A DNA stretch of 64,000 bases, taken from the NCBI GenBank assembly GCA_036245525.1, contig BTPG01000007.1, positions 162,374,063-162,438,062 on the forward strand, in the 5' to 3' direction. The translations under genes and the position numbers were made by a program. Shown piece by piece: positions 14,901 to 23,900 of this stretch. Position 1 is the first letter of the stretch. Each line of letters starts with the position of its first letter. The notes beneath the pieces were generated by a model. The model saw nothing but the letters and a program-made list of their open reading frames with translations, did no database searches and was not told where the DNA came from. Origin of the DNA: Semisulcospira habei. Lineage: Eukaryota; Mollusca; Gastropoda; Semisulcospiridae.

Positions 14901-17900
14901 GGCACCCCCTGAATGAAACATTTCCCCTATTTTAAAGGTAGTATGTATGCAAACTTCGGAAACTTTTGTGTTTACAAACATGCACACATGGGTCTTGGCG
15001 CCAAAAGTACATTCTACTGCAAGTTTGCCTAACTAGGCATGACATAATTTTTCTCTTGTTACTTCACTGTCACTGATCTCATGTGCTTGCTATTGAAATT
15101 GCTCCACTGCATCCCATTCTAAAAAGCCTCTTAAGGCTGACAGTAGACCTGTAGCTTATTGTGCACTTTCTCTTCAAAAGTCTATATATATAAAATATTA
15201 TACATGTGTATGCACAGTGTGTATGCACTCAGCACCACATAAACGTTAAAATGAATATGTATCTACATAATCTTAGGCTGACTTGTACTCATAACAACGT
15301 TTGGATTGGAATATAATCAACCGACAACGGTAATGCCCAAGATCAGCGACATATATTTTATATTAATAAACACAGGACAGACCACAGGCTAGCAGTTCGT
15401 ACAGTATGAGAGTGCTGAGATCGATCTGCTGGGCTGTGGGCAGACTTCTCAGTACAGCTGTTTTCTGCCGTCTGTTTGAAAACACGCACCTTGCTTGTGG
15501 CACATAGCGACAACATGCTGCCCGAAACAGTCCAGTAGATGCCATTGTGATCAACACAAGGGTACGCGGCACTAGCTGCAGTGCCCAATTATTCACACAA
15601 GGTCAGCCAGGTACATGGATTGCATAAAGCAAAATTACATCAGATTCTGATTATTGTGAGCACACGAATTACGAAGCGCTGTCATCATCAAGTACCAGTC
15701 CCGATTATACTGTCATTTTAAACAATCGGTGTGCGAGAAAATACACAGAAAGTCATCTAAACATCTAAACGTCTGCGGTGGTGAACTTATGGACCAGCAG
15801 AGAGCAGCCACATATCTTAGCAGCCAGCAGAGGCACCTAGAAACCGGAAGCGTTAAATAGTAGTATGGCTCCCAGCTTATGTCAAAACCGCGCTAACAGC
15901 TCGTCACATGCACTCTCATCATTCAGACTCAGTGGGGCGGACAGGCTGGCAGAAGCACCCCTACGCTGAGACTGACTCTACTTCCGACCCAACAAAATCT
16001 GAATAATCAAAGCACTTTTTTTTTTTTTTTGCAATTTCACATGTGAAGAAAACACTTGGCGGCAATTCATTACAAACTTTTTGATGTTTTAACCTATGCT
16101 GGACGGGATATGGCCATATAAAACATTTACAAATGTGTTCAGTAAGCATTTTTGTATAACACAACGCTGGTCATTACAGGTCACAACGCATTGTTTTGCC
16201 ATCAGACGGTATTAGATGAAGCACCAGTACGTTGTCTGAGATGACTCTTAGAGGCCAGTTCTAACAATATTTTTGGTAGTCTTTTCACCTATTCTGGACG
16301 GGATAGGGCAGTATAAAACAATTATGAATGTGTGCAGGAAGCATTTCCTTATTAAAAATGATAGGCAATAGAGGGCACAACGCACCGTTTTGCCATCAGA
16401 TGGTACTGATTGAAGCACCCCACACTGTCACAGAAACTGGTTGGCGGACGGTCCTAACAATATTTTTTGTCTTTTCACCCATGCTGGACGGGATAGGGCC
16501 AAATAAAACAGTTATGAATGTGTACATGAAGCATTTTCTTATTAAAAAACGATGGGCAATGGAGGGCACAACGCATCGTTTTGTCATCAGACGGTAATGG
16601 CTGAAACACACCCACACTGTCCGAGTAGCCGCTTCGCGAGCCAGTCCTTACCATATTTTTGGTCTTTTAACCTATGATGGACGGCACAGGGCCATACAAA
16701 ACAGTTTTGAATGTGTTCAGGATTATTTCCTTATTCAAAAATGCATCGTTTTGCCATCAGACGGTATAGGCTGAAACACCCCTATACTGTCTCAGAATCC
16801 GCTTGGAGGACAGTCTATACGACATTTTTGGTCTCTTAACCTATGATGGGCGGCATAGGGCCATACAAAAAGTTATGAACGTGTTCAGGAATCATTTCCA
16901 TATTAAACAAATGATGGACATTAGAGGGCACAACGCATCATTTTACCATCAGTCATGGCTGAAGCACCCCTACACTGACAAGCAACAAGGCGGACAATAC
17001 TTACTTAATAAGAGGAAATTAATTTTGGTCTCTTAAACTATGGTTGATGGCACAACTGAGGCCACCTAAAACTTTACGAATGTGCTCAGGAAGCATTTCC
17101 ATATTCATTAAAAAAAAATAGGCATTAGAGGGCACAACACATAGTTTTGCCATAAGATGGTATTGTCAGAAGCACCACTACACCGTCTTAGAAGCCGCTT
17201 GGAGGACAGTCTATACGCCATTTTTGGTCTCTTAACCTATGATGGGCGGCATAGGGCCATACAAAAAGTTATGAACGTGTTGAGGAATCATTTCCATATT
17301 AAACAAATGATGGACATTAGAGGGCACAACGCATCATTTTACCATCAGAGTCATGGCTGAAGCACCCCTACACTGACAAGCAACAAGGCGGACAATACTT
17401 ACTTAATAAGAGGAAATTAATTTTGGTCTCTTAAACTATGGTTGATGGCACAAGGCCACCTAAAACTTTACGAATGTGCTCAGGAAGCATTTCCATATTC
17501 ATAAAAAAAAAAAATAGGCATTAGAGGGCACAACACATAGTTTTGCCATAAGATGGTATTGTCAGAAGCACCACTACACCGTCTTAGAAGCCGCTTGGAG
17601 GACAGTCTATACGCCATTTGGGGTCTCTAAACTTATAATGAACGGCATAGGGCCATATAAAAAAGTTATGAATGTGTTCAGGATGCATTTATATATTAAA
17701 AAAGGATGGACATTAGAGGGCAACGGCACAACGATTCGTTTGGAGGCCAGTCTTTAGGACATTTTTCGTCTCTCAAAATATGACGGACGGCACAGGGCCA
17801 CATAAAACAGTTACGAATGTGTTCAGGAAGCATTTCCATATTCATAAATGATAGACATTAGAGGGCACAATTTATAATGCGCTTATCTTACAATAATTAT

Positions 17901-20900
17901 AACTCTAAGCGCGCACTCACAACTCGCGCACGCATGCGCACGCTTTAGACAATGACTCACGTACCACAAATACATTACGACAGTCAGCTTGGGGTGGGGA
18001 GTGTGGTGATATAGTGCTAGAACTGTTGAAAGAGGTGAGTTTTGAGGGCGGACTGGAAGGAGGAGAGAGAGAGTGTTTCTGACGGAGAGAGAGTGGGAGA
18101 GTGTTCCAGGTGGATGGACCGTAGACGGAGAAGGAGCCGAAAGTGCTGAGTTTGGTGCGGGGGATGTGGAGGCGGAGAGGATCGTAGGCGGAGCGGAGGG
18201 AGCGGGAAGGAGTGTAGGGGTGAAGTAAGTTGGAGAGATAGGTAGGAGCGTAGCTGTTCACGGATTTGTAGCAGAGAGACAGAATCTTGTATTGGATGCG
18301 TTGGGAGAGTGAAGGAGTTTGAGCAGGGGAGTGATGTGGTCGGATTTTTTCTTTCTGAGGACGAGGCGGGCAGCATTGTTCTGGACGCCCTGGAGAGTGA
18401 ACGTGGTGGAGTGAGGGAGACCGGAAAGGAGAGAGTTGCAATAGTCGATGCGAGATAAGATGAGAGAGACAACAAGTTTGGTGGCAGCTTCGGTGGTGAG
18501 ATATTTTCTGATCTGACTGATGCGACGGAGGTGGAAATAGCATGCCTGGGCCGTGGCGGAGACGAAGCTGGTCATGGAGAGAGAGGAATCGAGGATAACG
18601 CCGAGGTTCTTGGCAGAGTCAGAGAGGGAGATGTGGGTGCTGTTGAGATGAAGGTGGAGCGAGGGAGGGAGCTGAATGCCATCTGGTCCTGCTGCTTTGC
18701 CATTCTTCAAAAATGCCACTGCTCTTCTGATCTCTTCCCGGCTGGGTCTGTCACAGCTGATGGGTAGGTCGGTCTCTGCTGGCTGGATGTCTGGGGGGGT
18801 CGGGTGGGCTGGGTCTGTTCAGTAACTCTTCAAAATACTCGGCCCATCTGTCGAGTTGGTCTGCCCTGTCTGCAATAGGCTTGCCTTCTTTGTCTTTTAC
18901 TGGTCTTTTTGTATGGCCATACTTGCCCGACAATCTTCTGATAATGTCGTAGAGCTGTTTCATGTTGCCGCTGCCTGCTGCCTTTTCTGCCTCTGCTGCC
19001 AGGCTGTCTGTGTAGGCCCTCTTGTCTGCCCTGATACTCCTCTTCACCTCGCGGTTGGCTTCCAAGTATTCCTCCTGTGCCCTTGCTTTGGCTGCCCTCC
19101 TGCGACTGTTGCTGACAACTGCTTTCTTCTGCTTCCTCACATCTATCTTCTTCAAGGTCTGTACCGACAGCCAGTCCTTGTGATGGTGTTTCCTGAACCC
19201 TACAGTGTCTTTGCAGGTTGAGTTCAGCGCCTCTCTAACTGCCTTCCACTGCTGCTCTGTAGTGACCGCGTCTTCTTCATTTACTAGCTCCTGTAGCACT
19301 TGAAACCGGTTGGACAGCACCAGTTTGAACTCTTCTCTCACTCCAGTCTCTCTCAGGAGGCCTACATTATAGCGCTGTCTTCTTGTTGTCTCTGTGCGGC
19401 ATTTCTTTAACTTGAGCTTTACTCTTAAGGTAAGCAGATGGTGGTCTGAGGCGACATCTGCTCCCCTCCTCACTCGAACATTATGAAGGGATCTTCTAAA
19501 TTTCTTGCTAATGCAGATATGGTCTATTTGGTTCTCTGTAGTATGGTCAGGTGAGACCCAAGTTGCTTTGTGTATTCTTCTGTGTGGGAAGATGCTGCCT
19601 CCAATGACAAGTCTGTTTAGAGCACAAAAGTCTACAAACCTCTCCCCGTTCTCATTCATCTCCCCTAGTCCCTGTCTCCCCATCACCTCTTCGTATCCGG
19701 TGTTGTCCTCCCCTATTTTGGCATTAAAATCGCCCATGACGATGGTGATGTCTCGCTCCGCACATTTGTCCAAGGCACTCTGGAGTCGGTCGTAGAACTC
19801 TTGTTTCTCTTCCTCGTCACTGTCATTAGTGGGCACATAACACTAGATGACGTTCAGCTTGAGCTTTTTCTTGGTTCTAAAGGCTGCTGTGATAATTCTT
19901 GGCCCAAGAGGTTCCCAGCCCATCAGCGCTCTCTGTGCCACTGGTGACAGCATGAATGCTACACCTTCTGTATGGGGGGCATTCTCCTCTTCATGACCTG
20001 AATACAGAATCATCTCCCCACTTAACAGCCTTTTCTGGCCAGACTGCGTCCATCTGGCTTCACTGATACCTAGCAGGGAAAGGTTGTACTTTTGCATTTC
20101 CGCTGCTATCTGGGCGGCCTTGCCGCTCTGGTACATGGTCTTGACATTACAATCATGGGCACATGGCCCATGTGCCCATGATTGTGTCCCTGGATAGAGC
20201 GGAGAGGCGGCTCGGTCCTGTGACTTCCGGCTTTCACCACACGACGTCATAAATCTTCTGGTAGAAGAACCTTCCTCCTCCAGGAAAGAAATTGCTGTTT
20301 GTCTTTTCGTCGGCTTTTTTGTAGCTATTTCTTTATTTGCAGGGTGGGGAAGCTATCCCCACGCCCAACCCCCTTACTAGGAGGACCAGGGGTTTTCTGT
20401 CGGGGTCTCCTTCCCTTAGACCATGTTGGTTCACGGCACCTTATTTCATTCGGTGCGCCCCTCTCGCGAGGGACCCCCTATCCACCACCCAGGGGACGCG
20501 CCTCAACGCCATATGGTCCCAGCGCGAGGCCATCATAGTTTAAGAGACCAAAAATATCATAAAGATTGGCCTCAAACCGGATTTTCAGACAGTTAAGGGT
20601 GCTTCAGCAAATACCGTCTGATGGGAAAACGATGCACATCGTTTTTCAATATAGACTGAAATGCATCCGGAACATAATTATTAATATCTGTTTTATATGG
20701 CCCTATGCCGTCCGTCATAGTTTTAGAGACCAAAGATGCCGTAAAGACTGTCCGCCAAGCGGTTTCTCCGACAGTGTGTGTGTGTGTGTGGGGGGGGGGG
20801 GGGAGGGGATGTGTGTATATGTCGGCGCTGTATGCGGCATCCGTCTGATAACAGTAATGTTGGTGCTGTGTCATAGTATATCAGTCACGTCCGTCTACGT

Positions 20901-23900
20901 CCTGTCAGTCGTTCGCCATGTATATCATGTCATGGCTGGGTTGTCACGTATGTGTCATGTGTTGACGTTATCATTGGACGTATGCGTGTCTAGTCGGAAC
21001 CGTCTGTATGGCAGCTGTGTGTGTGAGATAGTTCAAGGGTGGTGCCAGAAGAGCTTGGCGCCTTTGGCGCCAAGCTGTTCTGGCACCACCCTTGAACTAT
21101 CCCGTTGTACCGGGAACTTGTACTTGAACTACCCCGCTGTTTAGCAACGAAGATCAGTACAAACGTGTGGTGAGTACAAACACAAAGCTGAGGGAACCTG
21201 TAAGAGCATTGCCTGTTCCTCACCGCCGTTACCTTGCACAAACTCACAAACCAGATAGGTGAGGCTAGCGCTGGCAGAATTGTCAGTACTCAAACCAAGG
21301 GGAATCACAGCGCTGTTCCAGTGGAGCAGATCCAGGGAGTTAAGCAGTTTGTGCAAGGTGACCAATGTGTGCCCCAACACGTCCAGAAACTTAAGACGCT
21401 CACACGTGGACCTCCCCCCCCCCTCCCCCGCCCCCATCTGTACTCCACCACCCCACCCCCGTCCCTTTCCACACGCCAAATGTTACAATCGCGGAGATCC
21501 AGTTTTGTTCAGCCTGTGGCTGTCGGTAGGCCCAGCGCTTAGTTTTTTTTTTTTGTCGTGGTGATTCCTGCAGCCGGGACTCGTGAAAGACTGCGGGGCC
21601 AGTGGAGGTCAACTTCTCTTAATAATAATAATAATAATGAGTACTTGTATAGCGCCTAACCTCAGATTAGAGCTCTAAGCGCTTAACAAAAACTAATGTA
21701 CAAAAATAACTAATTACAAAAATGCAATTTACAAAAAGTACAAAAACAAAAATACAACGCACTCTGTAAACAAGCTATAAAGTCACCATTCAAAAGTGCT
21801 ACGCTTATGGACTCATACTGGCATACACACACACCCCCCACACACACACACACAACTTCTAACACAGATAGAGATGACTTTAACATGACAGGTGTGTGAC
21901 AAAGTCATTTGTAGCAGACAGAAAAAATATGGGTCTTTAGGGCTCGCTTGAATGCCTCTCTCGAATCCTCGAATCTTGCAGTTGGACCGCGTCCAATTTG
22001 TTTTCTCGGCAGTGAAGGGGTTAATGTAAAAGAATGAGTACCCAATACGCAAAAGGCCATTGGGCCGACGTCGGCCCGATGGTCTTTTGCGCACAGGGAA
22101 TGGGTTGTTAAGCACAAGCAACAAGCACGTCAGTATCAACAATAAGGAATGTATATGGCGCCTAACCCCCTAAACGAGCCTCAGAACATCTCATGAAAAA
22201 TAAATCTGCTAATCGGGGGGTGGGGGGGGGGGGGGGTCCCAACTTTTTGTTTGGGACCTTCATCCCGACACGAAGACAGCCAGATGCCGAGCCTTGCTTC
22301 CTCAGTGACCGAAACATTTTTAAAAAAAATAAAAAAATAAAGGGGGGGGGGGGGAAGGGGGAGGGGGAGGCGCACCAATCGAGTATGAGAATCTGTTCCA
22401 CTTTCTCACCACCCTCCTCCGAAATATCGAAAAGCCGGGAGGAGGGCGGGGGGGGGGGGAGATAGAATCTTCTGTGTATGTGACCTTAACATGCATTTCT
22501 GCCAGGTAATTTACAGGGCTTGGGAGGAGGAGGGGGTGGGGGTTGCAAAACGCTAAGGAAAGGAACTTTGACATAGCATTTGAAATTTTTTTGGCCGTGG
22601 GGCTTGGTGGGTGAGGGGGCGGGGCGGGGGAGGGGGGGGGAGAGGGGCGGAAGACCTCAGTGGAACCTATCACTCCCCCCCCCCCCTCTGATTCGCCCAA
22701 TGGTCCATCCATCTCTAGGGATGTGTACCGTCGCAGCGATTAGTCCGACAATGCCTGCAATATACTCCTCTTCCCCGACGGTGAAAAGGGGGATACTAGA
22801 AACTAAACTGACAAAACTTAGTAGGTGTACTAGTAACCAAGGCGGTCAGGTGTGCTGGTCTGTGACTTTGCACCTTACGGCGAAAGCCGTAAGGTGCAAA
22901 AGTCACAGACCAGCTCACAACAGATAAACAGTCTTGTGAACTCATCGGCACAGCCTTTTATTACATTCAAACCCCCCAATCCAAAAATGTGACCAAGCGT
23001 AAAGAAGACATTTCCAACAAAAGAACCACAACCACTTTATTGACACTTGTTTTACTTTAGTGCCATACCTATTCAAACAATTGGTGGCTGGTCTGTGATT
23101 TTGGACCTTACAGCTATAAGCCGTAAAGTCCAAAATCAAAGACCAGCGGAGGCTTTATTAATTGTTGTATTCCCTGCACTACAGTGGCTTTTTCGCGAGA
23201 TCACTCCACGGAACAATCTGAAAAGAAAAGGACTATACCAGGGGCGAACGTGAAATGAAGAAATTTTCCAGACTTGTTTGTGTTTCATTCATTCATTCAT
23301 TCATTCATTCATACATTCATTCATTCATTCAGGACACTTTTGATCACGAAAGAAAAGATTAAGTAGCACACCGTGAACTTCTTTTAGTGCAGGGCCGGAT
23401 CACTTAGTTCCGGAGGGGGAGGGGGGCAACTTCTTGTTTGGGACCATGCAAAAGGCCTCCGCCACGCTAGATCTTGTTTCCACAACGGCCGATAAATCAA
23501 ACGGGGGGTAGGCGACAGCTTCCAGGCGCCCAAAAAATCAATCTACGAAGGGGTCAGGGGTGGGTGGGGTGGAAGGTAGGCCTATTAGTCCTTGCTTCCA
23601 GGGGCTACAGCTTAGCTTAGCCGTTCGCCAAAATACAAGCCAACAGTGGGAGGGGGGGGGGGGGGGGCAAACACTCCCAAGAAGGGACTTTGTTGTAGCA
23701 TTTGAACAAATTTGGGGTCGGGGGAGGAGGGCCATGGACCCCCCCCCCCGGCCCCCTCCCCCTGGATCCGGGCCTTTAGTGTATGTCCATTTTGAAGACT
23801 CTTTGAAAAAGCCGGGGTTTAAACCCGAAATATTAATAAATGGTGTTGTAATTGTCTTTCCTAAGCCGATTTTCTTGCTTCGTTGGGGTTTTCTTTTTAC

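Larger units (their letters stand above)
18676..20535 (-). mobile_element. 5' part of an RTE-type LINE (copy 1), truncated and fused to the CR1-like fragment
   Basis: The sequence is close to 36919-38776 throughout. It contains the 5' UTR and the AP-type endonuclease, and stops just after [11 protein letters not shown], before the reverse-transcriptase palm. The 5' terminus (GGTCCCAGCGCGAGG on +) matches that of copy 2. No target-site duplication could be read. Confidence 0.88.

Noticed and set aside
15358..15596. Two overlapping frames on minus upstream of UQCC4
   Set aside because: Considered as upstream exons of UQCC4, but they have no family similarity and no suitable donor was identified.
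17917..18475. Host genes in the minus-strand frames here
   Set aside because: They are out-of-register pieces of the CR1-like reverse transcriptase C-terminus.
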